Below are positions 12,401 to 24,092 of a stretch of 64,000 bases of DNA, piece by piece. Every line of letters begins with the position of its first letter. Within the stretch, counting starts at the first letter, position 1. A program made the position numbers and the translations under genes. This DNA comes from Himantopus leucocephalus (Eukaryota > Chordata > Aves > Charadriiformes > Recurvirostridae): contig RSEF01000004.1 in the NCBI GenBank assembly GCA_003993805.1, positions 8,876,520 to 8,940,519 on the forward strand, given 5' to 3'. Under the pieces are notes generated by a model. It was given only the letters and a program-made list of their open reading frames with translations. It ran no database searches and was not told where the DNA came from.

Positions 12401-15061
12401 AGTGAACACATGCAGCCAAGGTAGCTGAAATAAATTCCAGTATCACGGTTCCCTCCCACCTTTCAACAAGTATACCGAACACATTTTCAGGTATGCTCTT
12501 TTACCATTTCTGTGCTCTACTTTCAGACAATAAATAGGCTATCTTGACATCTCTCTGAGTAGTACTCACACCTCCATACTGCTTGCAGTTTCGCCACTCT
12601 AGACTGTCTTCATTATCTGAAGCAGCAATGGCCTCTACTAATCCTGTCAAGAAATTTGTACAGACTCATGGTAATCTTGGAGCAATAATCTTGCAGCAGT
12701 TCGTGGCTGACACGAGCAAAACCCGTGACTTTAACAAAGGAGAACACCGAACAAACTGAAGTGTTCCTAAGAAGCTGTAGGAAGAACATGAGATAAGGAG
12801 GCTAGACATCAGTGTACAGGAAAGATAAAGTGATTAAAGGAAGGGTACTCAGGAGTAATAAAACATATTTCTTTTTTTCATTCAGTAGTAATTCCAGGTG
12901 GTCTCTGAGATTTCTTGGCATGACAAACCTCACGCTGCTACTTACAATTCCCATTTGGTTATTTATCAGTTTAACTGTCAAAAGACATACAAAAATTTCT
13001 TCAGCAAAAACAGATGGTCTCAGCCCCAATGCATGAAATAACAGGTCTTTCTTCCATTCTAGTATCTGAAATATCACATCTTGTAAAGCTGCAGTGGCTG
13101 CAAAGAGGATTTGAATGGTTAAAAGGTAGAATTATCCAATTATTCCTTCTTCTGTAATAATCTCAATGAGTATGTATATGTAAAACAAAGGAAAGTCATT
13201 CTTTTGAGTAAAAAAATAAAAAAAATCCTTTACTATTTAATTTTAATAGTGTCTGCATATGCAAGAAAAACATAAAAACAAGTTTTCTTTCTGGAACAAA
13301 TATTCAACCTGTCAAGAATAGCGCTTGATATCAGGATTCTAAAGTGTGGACGAAATGACAGACCAGCAGAGGGAATCTGACAACAGATTAATGAGATGTG
13401 CTCCGTACAGTCATAAAAGTACTTGAAATAAGAAAAAGAAAATGGGAAAAAAGAGAGAGAAACAACAGTGGAGAAAGAGAAGCTGCTTTCTGAGCCTTCT
13501 GTTGTGATCTCATGAAAAATGAGCGATACAGAATTTTATTGAGAAATTTCAGAAACTGTGCATCAACAGCCAATGGAATGAACTGGAATATACTTTGAAT
13601 ATGTATATTTGCCTTCACATAGTCACGAGCGACAACATTTGTTATGCGATATTTGGGGCACTCCCTGTATTTGTTTGGACTGACAGTAATTAAAGGCAGC
13701 TATACATCCATCATTTTAAAAACTATCAGTACATGCACTTCTACAGAAAGCAACAGTCCAAATACGCAAGCAATTGCACATTTTCATGTATCTGCCAACC
13801 AGCTGAAGAGGAATCCCGATCTGGCAGGTAATACAACTGTAAGTTAGATTTGTTGATTTTCTACAAGCCCTTTCTGACTCAGAACAATAATGACTCCGTG
13901 ACTATGTTCTTCTCTCGGTATTCCCCTTGGATTTCTCATTAACACCCATTCATATGGCGTGCCACAGCTGTGTTCTGTAACGCACCGACTAGCACCTAAG
14001 ACCAATGCCACCTCTCCTTTGCTCAGTGTACATTCAAACTGCCTGTTTACCTGCTGGCATACAACTCTCAGCATGAGGATCACTCAGGAAGGGACGAGAG
14101 CGAATGCTGGCCTTTCCAGAAGAATTAATTCCTCTTGCAACTTTACTATTGCAGTCAACAGCAATGAGCAGATCCATGGGACGTCTTTGTACCTTGTTTT
14201 ATTTCAGTGTTCTCACTATATATACCAATGAATATGCTTCAGGATTATACAGATTTGCCTCTAAAGAGCTATATAATAGGAAAAGTATTATTTCCTAAAC
14301 TTATTTTCTTGAAATTGTATGCATACGATACTTACGTATCTGCCTGAATGGCTTGGAAACTTCATGTATTCCAGTCCTACAATAATTCTAGGAATATTGT
14401 CATTGTTGTCAACTCAAGAGACAACACAGCATTAATTGCCTCATAAACCTCACTGATTACGGTGTCAAATGCAAACTTTCCAGCACTTAATGCTTAACAA
14501 AAGCTGAGTTGCCATTTTTCAGAGATTATTACCCTGTTCCTCTGACGGTGACAAACCGCACCAGGGAAGAGACTCGGGTGAGTACAACCTACTGCATTGA
14601 CAGTGGAGCTCTAGTCATACAAGTCGCAAAAGTCAGGGTGAGGTATGGAAAAATCAAGGATTATTGTCCATGTGACAGTACTCACATAAAGATAAAGCAT
14701 AATGCAATGTATTACATGTTCTTCAACACCTCAGAAAGTCAGCAGCTCTTCAGTCACATCTCACTGATAAGAAACAGGCATATGGATCATCATCACCAGT
14801 ATCACTATTTATAAAAATGCAGCCTCAGATGAAAAAGGAGATGTTTTAGTAGCCAATTAACACATATCTCACACATACACCACTATGCCACCTTTAGCCC
14901 CACAGTACAACCAAAGCCTAGCTTAACTAACGAGCAGAGTATGCCCCGTCGTATTTGGCTGATAGGATAGAACCCAAAATGAGAATCTTAAATATTATAC
15001 CTTGTTTCTATGAAGATGCTAAGGTACAATGAAATAATATGAGCGTACCCTGAATTTATGG
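9492..15061. other. Non-coding sequence, no gene recognised
   Basis: Open frames of 60-101 codons occur on both strands (for example 10265-10525 plus, 11401-11676 minus, 14509-14814 plus) but none shows a domain, and none has matching splice sites plus plausible composition. 10.97-12.35 kb is somewhat less AT-rich than the rest. A single ambiguous base lies at 9577. No interspersed repeat of a known family was recognised here. Confidence 0.5.
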
Positions 15062-15065
15062 ATAT

Positions 15066-15106
15066 AAAAAAAAAGAGAGGGAAAAAAAGAGAGGGAAAAA
15101 AAAAAA
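15066..15106. repeat. A-rich tandem repeat with GAGAGGG units
   Basis: Two adjacent copies of an A-tract followed by GAGAGGG, then a longer A-tract; purine-only over about 41 nt on the plus strand. Confidence 0.85.
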
Positions 15107-15107
15107 G

Positions 15108-16190
15108 AAAGCACAGTAAAATCTAACAATATTTCCCTACTTCAATGAAAAATCCATTTTAATTTACATTTAGGCTGTTTTATTTCTTGTGAAGAAAATG
15201 GCAAGAATTCTGATAAAATTGTTTGTTAGAACAACTCATTTGATGTTTTAAGACATTTCATTTAAGAATAGTAGGTCTTTTTCTTTTCTGAGATCTCAAT
15301 CACAAAACTTTCGTCACTTCTAAAGAATTACTTCTATCTTTGTCAACTCAGCCTAAATGTGGAAAGGAAAAGGGATAATTCACAAGACAAAATATACAGC
15401 AACAAGAAACAATACAGAAAGTAGGTCTGGTGTGAGGTTCAGCATAGTTACTGGTTAGACAGTCTAGATGGTACTAGACTGTGGGAATGCAAGAATTAAA
15501 GTATTAGAAGCAAGCGGGATTGTATTTGGGACTCCTTACCTCTTCTAGCTATTTTTAGGTATTTTTAACAATAGTTTTCCTGGTCAAAAGTCTTAATTTG
15601 AAAACAAAGAATACCAGTTCTGATCAATGAAATAACAAAAACCAGCTTTATAGAGGCACAGTGAAGGAAACTGAAATATTGTTGCATTTCAAGTTCACGT
15701 ATAGGAAATAAAACACACATATGTAGTGAGACTCCTGGTAGATTCTTATTTGTTGCCATTGTTTTTCTTCACATAAAAATGGCCTTGGCTCTAAATGTAA
15801 ACTGAAATTTAAAAAAGGAAAAGAAATAGCACATTTGCTGCTGTCTTGCATTTCATACTGTTTTATTTATGGGTTGTTTTTTTTTACCTCACAAGTTTAA
15901 TGGAATTTTTACTGTGACTTTATAGCTGTGTGATTTATAATACATCAAACAAGTCAAATCAATCAGCAAGGGCTTAAAAATCAGCACAGGTTGATATAGC
16001 TCCTTTAAAACAAATCATTACAGCTGTTAGAACTCAAACACACATAACAAGGATTGACCACTAATGTGAGTTATTTTAAAATCTCATTTTCTTGGTAAGA
16101 AATGCTGCCCTTTGTATATAACTTTTTAACGATCTAATAAAACCATCTGCAGGAATGCAACACAAAACACAGTTCTTCCTCTTAAAGCTC
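15108..16190. other. Non-coding AT-rich sequence, nothing recognised
   Basis: Short overlapping minus-strand frames at 15565-15851 are AT-rich and featureless. No repeat family seen. Confidence 0.5.
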
Positions 16191-16241
16191 TTTAAATACA
16201 CTGTATTAAAGAGTATTAAAAGTATTAAATACTTTTAAAGG

Positions 16242-16392
16242 AAACCTATCCATATTCTCATTGCTATGGAAAGTTAAATCTCTTTAAATACTCTGCACTA
16301 TTATCTAAATACTCTATACTATTCTTTAAAAACACTATACTATTCTTTTACAGCAAACTTATCCATATTCTCATTGCTATGGAAAGTTAGAT
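16242..16392. repeat. Local direct repeat, two 38-bp copies 113 bp apart
   Basis: Copy 1 is 16242-16279 and copy 2 is 16355-16392. They differ at two positions (36 of 38 identical): AAACCTATCC versus AAACTTATCC near the start and GTTAAAT versus GTTAGAT at the end. Between and before them lie irregular TTTAAATACTCT/ACTATACTATTCT words that look like decayed shorter repeats, so the whole 16.19-16.39 kb block probably arose by local duplication. Confidence 0.85.
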
Positions 16393-16434
16393 TTTTAACT
16401 GGCATACCTCTGTCATTAAGCTTTACAAGTAGTT

Positions 16435-16490
16435 ATTCCTATTATGCTACAAATTCCTATTATGCTATAAATTATCCTATTATGCTATAA
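16435..16490. repeat. Three-copy 18-20 bp tandem repeat
   Basis: Units at 16435-16452, 16453-16470 and 16471-16490. Each is a version of ATTCCTATTATGCTATAA; unit 1 has CAA in place of TAA, and unit 3 carries a two-base insertion. It is a short minisatellite beside the 38-bp direct repeats. Confidence 0.88.
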
Positions 16491-16492
16491 AT

Positions 16493-18497
16493 ATAATCAC
16501 ATATACTATAAACAGTTATTTAAGTCAGAAAATGTTTTTTCAAGTATTTAAGTATCTGCACAAGGCAATGTAACTGTGACCAAAAAAAGAATTTGAGCTT
16601 AAGTCTTAAGCTCTTAGTCTTAAGACAATGCTTAAAGAAGTCACATACTTACAAAGAGTTTTAGAAGGGATATTTTAAAACTCCGGCTGATGTATGCAAG
16701 ACGAACAAGCCCATTGAGGCTCCTTCCCATATTTTGCAACCCCTTCCTGCCAGTGGTTTCCATGCCACATGAAACCAGGCACTGGGAACATTACGAACCA
16801 CAAGATACTGTTCAAGTTTGGAATGAGCAGCTGCACAGAGACTGGGGATGTGCACTTTGCCCGTTTGAGACAGACTGGCTGATACTTTTTGACCAGCTTC
16901 TAGAAAAGCTGGAGAGCCTGAACTCTAGAAGCAGCGTGTGTTCGGCGCAGTTTGGCAGACAGAGCTGGCTAAACCAGTAGGACTATTCAGGAAAACAGGG
17001 CAAGCCAGTTTACTTGGAGAGGCTCTTTTATCTTACAGAGAAGTAAACCTGGGCAGAAAGAGAGGTATATATACACTATATATGGGAGACCATTAGCCAG
17101 TTCTAACAGGAAGAAAAAAGAGCAGATAATTTTGTACCTGAAGGGTATGCATATATGAATGTAAGTTATACACAAGCACCGAGAGTTATTATACTCACTT
17201 GTTATTAGGATTGATAGACCTAATTTGTTATATTAAAATAAACTTTTTCTTAAGCTAGAACTACATTTTGATTGTTATCAATTTAATACAATCACCCAAT
17301 AAAAACTATCCATTTGAATAACCTACATAATTGTGAATATTTCATGTAGGTCCTTAGAAGAGTCCCAACCACCAGCTAAGGTCACCTTGAGAACTAATGG
17401 AACTATACAATAAATAGTAAAAAGAACTATTCCAAGTCCATTCAGTACAACAGATCCTCTTTACAAGCCATTGCAAAGAAGAAAACCAATGACATCTCCT
17501 CCAAAAGATTTCTTCTTCCATTCTAAGCAGAACATTAATTTGTAGCATCCAGAACTCCATTAAGCTTGATAGAAAATTGCCATATATCCTTGCATTTTTC
17601 TTTTTTGCTGTCAGCCCAAGGGATTTGTAAATTGGTGGTTAATGTTGTTCCCAATTATCTGAATAGTCTGAGAATTACACCATCGCCTAGACATAGTTAA
17701 TAGTAACTTACACTCAATCTAGAACAGAGACACGTTTTGTTGTGCTTAAGGTAGACAAGTGTTCGTTGGTACTCCCTACAGCTACACCATTTAGAGAGAT
17801 TCTGGATCTGCAGATAGGACAGAGATCTTCTTCCTAGCATTGTTTTACATAATTAGATAGCTTAGTTTTCTTGTATTCTACTCTCTCTCACTGAATGTCC
17901 TGAAGCTGATTTGGGTTTTGTTCAGTTTTTCCCCTCAGAAACAACGTTTTGGCAGCATCTGTGTTGACTCTTTAGTTCCTGTCAGATTCTTCCTCTCTAT
18001 CTTCCCGAAGATGAGCATCTGCCCTGCATGTATGTTTACTCAGTTTTCATTTGTTTCTGGAAACAGAAAGTGCTAATGAACAACAGAGTGTATGTGGAAA
18101 GAGAACAGCATACTTCTGAAATGAGTACCAGCATGTGTGGTGGTGTCATTAGGTAATTAAAGAGAGCAGCACTTGAATTTCCTCTGAAGTTCCAAAGCCC
18201 CCTTGTTCCTAGATTATCAGACACACGCAGTGCATTACTGCCTGACCATTCCCCTAAAATTCATGTTAACATCATTATTTTCTCCCAAGCAGAAGTCGGA
18301 AGCCATGCATACAGAAAACGATCCTCCTATTCTCGCAATGGCACTAGAAACTACAAAGTACTGTAATTTACCAGGTTAAAAAATGAGCGTGAGATGAGAC
18401 ATGATGCAGTAATGAAACAGCCACCATTTCAACACCCAGTTCTAGTCACTTCCTTCCAACACACACTGAGTTATTCCAGTCTACTCCGATTCATCTC
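16493..18497. other. Non-coding sequence, no gene recognised
   Basis: A 96-codon plus-strand frame (16690-16980) lies in a locally less AT-rich patch; its translation has no recognisable domain and its minus-strand counterpart is also partly open. Otherwise nothing is recognised. Confidence 0.45.
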
Positions 18498-18577
18498 TGT
18501 TATGGTTTGAAAAACCCACAACAATTTATTGTAATTCAGACAATTATTCTCTCACCCAATGACCCCTCCCCACCCGG
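18498..18577 (+). mobile_element. 5' end of an endogenous retrovirus LTR running into an assembly gap
   Basis: The segment starts TGTTATGGTTTGAAAAACCC and its first 60 bases match 1-60 of the window in inverted orientation (55 of 60 identical). It then continues through a C-rich stretch (CCCCTCCCCACCCGG) and is lost in the 100-N gap. The rest of the LTR, and any internal region, is unseen. The C-rich stretch may be why the assembly broke here. Confidence 0.72.
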
Positions 18578-18677
18578 NNNNNNNNNNNNNNNNNNNNNNN
18601 NNNNNNNNNNNNNNNNNNNNNNNNNNNNNNNNNNNNNNNNNNNNNNNNNNNNNNNNNNNNNNNNNNNNNNNNNNNNN
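18578..18677. other. Assembly gap, 100 N
   Basis: Exactly 100 N, a size often used for gaps of unknown length. It lies between an LTR terminus and a CR1 fragment, so an unknown amount of repeat sequence is missing. Frames that read across it are meaningless. Confidence 0.98.
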
Positions 18678-18785
18678 CCATGTCTTTCCTATGCTGAGGG
18701 CTCCAGAGCTGGACGCAGTATATAACCTCCCTTCTTCATAAATGCAGTCCTGCTCCGGTGATTCCTATTTAGGATGCTATCGCCA
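18678..18785 (-). mobile_element. CR1 LINE fragment, minus strand
   Basis: The first 45 bases, including CTCCAGAGCTGGACGCAGTA, match the reverse complement of the well-known CR1 ORF2 3' region, which encodes the end of the reverse-transcriptase protein. The match then decays, with weaker similarity (a CACCTCCCT-like word, ATGCAG, AGGATGCTAT) to about 18785. The left end is hidden by the gap. The piece is too short and too broken to code. Confidence 0.7.
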
Positions 18786-21700
18786 AGATATTTTCAAAGT
18801 CCTGTCTGAACATGTCAAAATCCTTTCGAAGAAGGGCTTATGTGCCTAAAATCTTCTCTGCTATAAGCTTTGTCTTGGTTATGTCCTTAAATCATAAGAG
18901 CCACAACAACATAAGTGTGCGTCTTCTTTTTGCACTTTATCCTGTGATGAAGCCAACTGGTCAGGAAGCGCAGAACACGCCGCTGCTGTGCGACAGGATA
19001 AATGGACTCGCCTGGACTTGCCCAAGTCAGAGAGGCTGCCTGTGAGAGAACTGGGACTTAGATAAGCAGACACTGCCAGATCATGTCATCTCAGCTGCAG
19101 TCTGCACTCCGCCCATGTTTGAGATCCCTTCAAAATGAAGGATGGGTAGGAAAAAATAAGATTAATTGTCTTAGAGTTGCATACAGCTGTAGATCCCATA
19201 GACTTGACTGGTGTTTAGATAAATATTCCATATTATCTCACTGGGGAGCCAAGGAAATGCATTTCTTTTTCCATCAGTTATGTCTTGTTTTATAGTAAGT
19301 CTGTAGGCTCCTGGGTTTGTCTCCATAGGGCTCTGTTGTCCTGATCTAAAGATGATTTACAGGTAGTGAGGATAATGTTATAACAACAATACAACCCTCA
19401 GAATCTCACGTTTCCTTCTTTCAGGTCCTAATGCATAATAAAACATGCTTTATGGCTCCGATCAAAAGCTCATAGAGTTCCACAGTAATATCCAGTGACT
19501 GCAGGTGAGCTTGACATTTCAAGAATATGTCATGTTATATTTGTCTGTCATTGTTTAGATTAAAGAAGCAACAACTATCCAACCGGAAATACATGCATTA
19601 GTAAAATTAGGCCAAAACTGATACTTAAAATGTATTTATTGTTGTAATGTTTAAATTCAAGCAATTAAATTATTCATGCCCATCAGAAAACGATCCCAAT
19701 TTAACACCCGCAGTTTCTGGTTTTTAACACTCAGTTTACTAGTGACAGAGAAAGAAAACACCCCTTCTTGTGAAATATTCAGATACTTCAGATGCCTAAT
19801 AAAAATGCAGGTATATTATCTCCATGTTACTTATCTTGAAAGGAGGATGATGTTGAGACAATAAACTGTTTAAAAATAACTCCTCTTCTGACAATCCACA
19901 AAACAATGGAAAATGTATTCATCTCCATTTGCCTTCTTTACTGGCAGTAAAAACTAATAGACAACATAGTCATGAGAATTACTTTGTCACAATTCCACAG
20001 AGGTTTAGCTAATTCTTTTCAAGTCCATTTTATTAGTCAGGAAAAAAAAAATTAAGTCAAATCCTGATTTAATAAGTGATGGATTTGAATAAATTACTCT
20101 AGTTCTGTGTTCATTGAACTTTAAATGAATTGTTCCACAATCCATTGCCAAGCAACTAGAATATATCCTTAGGAAGCTGAGCAACATACTTCTGTTAAAT
20201 TGGTAGGGTGAACAGTTTACTGGGAACTTCAGGCCTGCAAAATGAAGATTTACAAAAGAAGAGTTTTCCTCATTAATTCTATCAATCACCTATAAATAGA
20301 AGCTTATGCTTAATAAATTGATAGAATCACATTAGGTTTGAAAACGTGTATTTCTGATAATGTGTTTGCCCAGGATGCTGAAGGCATTTTAAGACTGTTG
20401 AAATACTACAACCCTATCTTTAGCCTGAAATAACTACACGAATTAAAGTCAATCTTTCTTACAACTGCATACATCCTGAAAAACTCATCATATAATAGAG
20501 ACTTGTATCTAAAAAATTACATTTGAGGACAGAAAAGAAGTCACCACTTCTTTTTAGAAATGCATTAGCATGTTTCAGGTTTATTATCTTGGATCTTTGA
20601 CCCACTGTAGTATGAACGTGAGAAATCATTGTACCCTGAGAATGTCTGCATGAATCACGATGACAAAATTTGAAGTACTGAAAAAGGGGTTCAGCTGAAA
20701 TAAGGTTTTTGGATTAAAAATTTTTTTAAGAGAAAATTGGGGAAACTTTTCATTTTATTATGTATTTGGGAACAATCTTCCTAACTCTCTAGAGAGAAAT
20801 AAGATTTAGGAGCCTTCCAGCCCTACATGTATTAAATAACTACAGGCAGATTTACTGAGAGTTTTCATATTTTTGCTCACAGTTTGGATAATATGAAAAT
20901 TTTATCCTCGTATAGAAATTTAAAATCCCCATTTCCTACTGCTTTACATACTACAAAGATAGTTTCTGGTTTTGACTGTCAGGCTTGCAAGGGAGTAGGT
21001 CAGGAAAGAACAATCCTTCAGCTCTTCACAGTAACAAATTCCTACATCTAGGAATAATGTGAAAATTCAAGTTGAATCAGTTCTCTTAACTCTGCATTTT
21101 AAAAAGCTAAACAGTTAAAATCATTCCACATTACTTTTGGTAACTACAGGATTACAGAGGGGTAAAAAGTTCAAGCCCAATCCACTGGACCCACTCCACT
21201 CTGCAAAAATAGCCAATTTAGAGCTATTATGAGAAAATAACTTTCATTAAGCTTTCATCATTTGTAGTCTACCACATACCATCTCAGCTTTCTAAAATGT
21301 CAACATCTAAAAGTATCATCATTCTTCATTATGCTGGAGGGAAAAAAATAGATCAAATGGAAACGAAGAACTATCACTTTCCTTTTGGATAAGCAGAGAA
21401 TGCTAAGTATAATTCCACAGCAAAAATGAGACTCTAATGCTTTAGCACTTACACTAACTATTTATAATAATAGAAGCAAGAACATACTTGGATGTAAAAA
21501 TTGTATATATTTGATTGCATCTCTCTCCTGTTCATGTGAAGCTTATTAGGCCATCATTTTTTTTCTGGTAAAGGACTGTATCATGATTTATCACCCAGTA
21601 CTAGCCAGGAAATGTTTATGAGAGAGCTTTGGATACCACTGTATGACAAACATCCCCAGTTTGTAGCATGCTCTGGGCCCCGATTTGTAAATGGAGATGG

Positions 21701-21984
21701 CTAAACCTTCAACTTCCGTAAAAGCTCCATACTGTAGGCTCTAACACCCATAGAACATTCACTGAATCACTGACAACAACAAGGAAATGTACTAATGAAA
21801 GCCAAAAATCAATGTCTATTTAACATAATATGAGATAAATCATAGTGGTTAAGCTGCTGATTCACAAAGATGGGAATGCTAAATGAAGCAACAGAGGAGA
21901 GGAGTAGACTACTTGAACAGAACCAACAGCAGTGAAGTCAAGCTACTCCTGCTTGTGAGTCAGTACTTACTGTCAGCTTTCTGC
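18786..21984. other. Non-coding sequence, no gene recognised
   Basis: 18.95-19.13 kb is locally less AT-rich with several CpGs (for example 18968-18986) but codes for nothing I recognise. The remainder is AT-rich; open frames stay below 95 codons and have no domain. Confidence 0.5.
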
Positions 21985-22045
21985 AAAGCCACTGACTTCA
22001 ATGAAATCCCTCATAGGAGCAGGGACTCACTAGATAAGACTGAGA
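21985..22045. repeat. Probable fragment of an ancient amniote interspersed repeat
   Basis: The words CCACTGACTTCAATGAAATC, CCTCATAGGAGCAGG and GACTCAC resemble the common old amniote repeat motif CCATTGACTTCAATGGGA followed by CTCCTGTGAGTAAGGAC-type sequence. The identification is from memory of the motif, without a search. No terminal structure is visible. Confidence 0.4.
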
Positions 22046-22248
22046 AAACCCCAGTCCCTTAAAAGTCTTACAGCAACTTTTAAAATGAACTCTGACAACT
22101 TTGCACAATGCACAGAAATTTAGAGAGAAGTCAAGCCCCGCTATTTTACTTAATTTTTTAAATTTTTAGTTCCAAATATTCAATATGTAACATTTTCCTG
22201 ATTAGGGAGAATGAAACAAGACAAGAAGGAAGTTTTTCTTTTCATTCG

Positions 22249-22363
22249 CCACTGAAATCATTGAAATCTCTCCTAAGATCTTATAGGATCTAATATTTGA
22301 GTTTACCCACTGAAATAATTGAAATCTCTCCAAAGATCTTATAGGATCTAATATTTGAGTTTA
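22249..22363. repeat. 58-bp tandem duplication, two copies
   Basis: Unit 1 is 22249-22306 and unit 2 is 22307-22363. Both read CCACTGAAAT...GAGTTTA and differ at two visible positions (ATCATTG versus ATAATTG; TCCTAAG versus TCCAAAG). The low divergence indicates a fairly recent duplication, possibly polymorphic in the species. Confidence 0.93.
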
Positions 22364-22458
22364 TATGAAATCTGACTGAAGTATATCCATTGAGAATTAT
22401 CCAAATGCAGGACGTTTGGTTGTTACTTTATGTGATATACCTAAGCTTTAGAATTATT

Positions 22459-22477
22459 CTATATTACTGTAATATAG
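22459..22477. repeat. Perfect 9-bp-arm palindrome
   Basis: CTATATTAC and GTAATATAG are exact inverted copies around a single T. In AT-rich DNA such palindromes occur by chance. Confidence 0.75.
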
Positions 22478-22789
22478 CTCCCTGAAAAATATAGACTCTT
22501 GGAAAATTTTCAACAGGAAATCCGCTATTAAGCTTTAACGCTGTTTGATGCAAGAAGGCTTATTTAGGGTATTACAGATCTGTCTGTTGCAAAGATAATT
22601 TCAAATTTCAAACTTTAAGTATTCCTCAAACTCTATAACTAATACCTCTATTTAGGAAAACCTCAAGATTATGCCAATTCTACTTCTATTTTGTAAAGCC
22701 AAAGGAAATGTTTAAGTATTCACTTAAGTGCCAATCACGAATCCAGGCCGACCTGTCCAGGAAATGTATTTCCTAAACCTGTTGCACTC

Positions 22790-23340
22790 CAGTTATCCTG
22801 GAGATGTAACTCAGCCCAGAGGTTCAGCTGTCTCTGATCCAAGGCTTAGCTTTGATGCAGCGTAGCCTGGTGACCTTGGCTCAGGTTACTGAGAAAATTG
22901 TTAAGTTGTTAGAAAGAAAGTGTGAGAAAATAAGCTAGAGCCAAGAAAAGAAGTCAAAACAGAGTGAGATGGTAGCAGTTATTGGCTCAAGGACATAAGA
23001 GGAAAAACACTGATATGAAAAGGTATGAAATCTGAAGGGCCAGGGGGTGGGGAAGGGGGACAAAGGGGTAACAACATCGAAAGATGGCAGCTCAGTACCA
23101 CTGCACTTCAGCTTGTCCCACGGAGCAAAGGTGGCCAGCCTTCCCCCATCCAACTGAGGACTGCCTGGCCAGTAAAGCCTCGCTGCGCGCGGTTTTGGGA
23201 CCAGTGAGCATATTAACACTTAATCTAGTGGCTTGTTACCTTTAGCTCTGTTGTGTGCACATTCACCAATAAATATGTACTTATGTTTGTTGAGAATATT
23301 CTGCTTGTAGAGTCTCTTTTTATGAAAGTTGCCTAAACAA
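22790..23340. other. GC-richer patch, possibly a decayed LTR
   Basis: This stretch is clearly less AT-rich than its flanks, with a G-rich block at 23043-23068, a CpG cluster at 23181-23191 (CGCTGCGCGCG) and an AATAAA word at 23268-23273. That order (GC-rich body, AATAAA, AT-richer end) resembles an LTR, but I found no paired terminal TG/CA with a target-site duplication and recognise no family. A 94-codon minus-strand frame (22935-23219) shows no domain. Confidence 0.25.
23043..23068 (+). other. Canonical G-quadruplex motif
   Basis: Four G runs of 5, 4, 5 and 4 with loops of 1, 2 and 5 bases. This meets the standard G3+N1-7 pattern on the plus strand. Confidence 0.85.
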
Positions 23341-23981
23341 AACCATCCCAAGGCAGAAGTCAATCAATATTTTCTCACCCTTTCCTTTTAAAACATTTGT
23401 TATGGATGTCCTTTGGTTCTGTATTAGATTGTTCTATCTACAGGGTGACCCAAATTAGGGTCACACAAAGAGACACATAAAAATGGAAATGTGAATCATG
23501 CTAACAGACCGGTTCCCTCTAAATGAACCATCTATGACTGTGTGAGATGTACTAAAAGATTTTGTCCTTTAACTCAAGTTCAGTAGTCTGTTCCTTCCTT
23601 CAAGCAGCTCAACATATTATACCATCAGTATGGTGCGTATACTTGCTAATACTCCTTTAATATTTTCCTACATACTCAATAGGAAATAACTTCACAGTTC
23701 CTAAGTGGCTGGATATCTGCAAGGTTATCCAAGATAATTCACTGATTGTATATTAGATTTCCTTTTTCTCTTTGGTGTTTAAAAATGTGAGAGAAATTTT
23801 ACATGTGTTAATTGTAGCTGAACCAGATTCCTACAAAGGTGAGAAGTTGCAAACTAAATCTGCACATGCAGAAACTTCTTAGCCTATATAGGAAGCACAT
23901 ATTCAAAGAAGCAGATATTAAAGACAGACTGCTTCAGTACACAAAAAAGAAGGAAAAAGGTGAAATGTTCTGAGGCAGAAG
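23341..23981. other. Non-coding AT-rich sequence
   Basis: Apart from the hairpin at 23445-23464, nothing is recognised. Confidence 0.5.
23445..23464. repeat. Short perfect hairpin
   Basis: GTGACCC and GGGTCAC are exact inverted copies around the loop AAATTA. No TIR-type element could be built around it, and its function, if any, is unknown. Confidence 0.7.
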
Positions 23982-24082
23982 ATCATAGAATCATAAAATG
24001 ATTTAGGTTGGAAGGGACCTTGAAGAGTTCCAACCCCCCTGCCATAGGCGGGGACACCTCCCACTAGACCAGGGCCAACAAC
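23982..24082 (-). mobile_element. CR1 LINE 3' tail
   Basis: Starts with the octamer-type tail ATCATAGAATCATAAAATGA, then GGTTGGAAGGGACCTTGAAG and the block CCAACCCCCCTGCC followed by GGGGACACCTCCCACTAGAC. This is a textbook avian CR1 3' UTR read on the opposite strand, closer to consensus than the other copies here. The element is cut to about 100 bp; its inner end is blurred by an N at 24083 and a duplicated GCCAACAAC on either side of it. Confidence 0.95.
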
Positions 24083-24092
24083 NGCCAACAAC

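Noticed and set aside
13373..13383. CTCF-core-like word CCAGCAGAGGG
   Set aside because: The following bases (AAT instead of CGC) break the core; a matrix score would probably be below threshold.
16690..16980. 96-codon plus-strand open frame with mixed composition
   Set aside because: No recognisable domain, no clear acceptor or donor, and the minus strand (16661-16855) is also open. It fits chance in a less AT-rich patch.
18507..18741. Open frames reading through the 100-N gap
   Set aside because: The middle is unknown sequence, and the two sides are an LTR end and a CR1 fragment.
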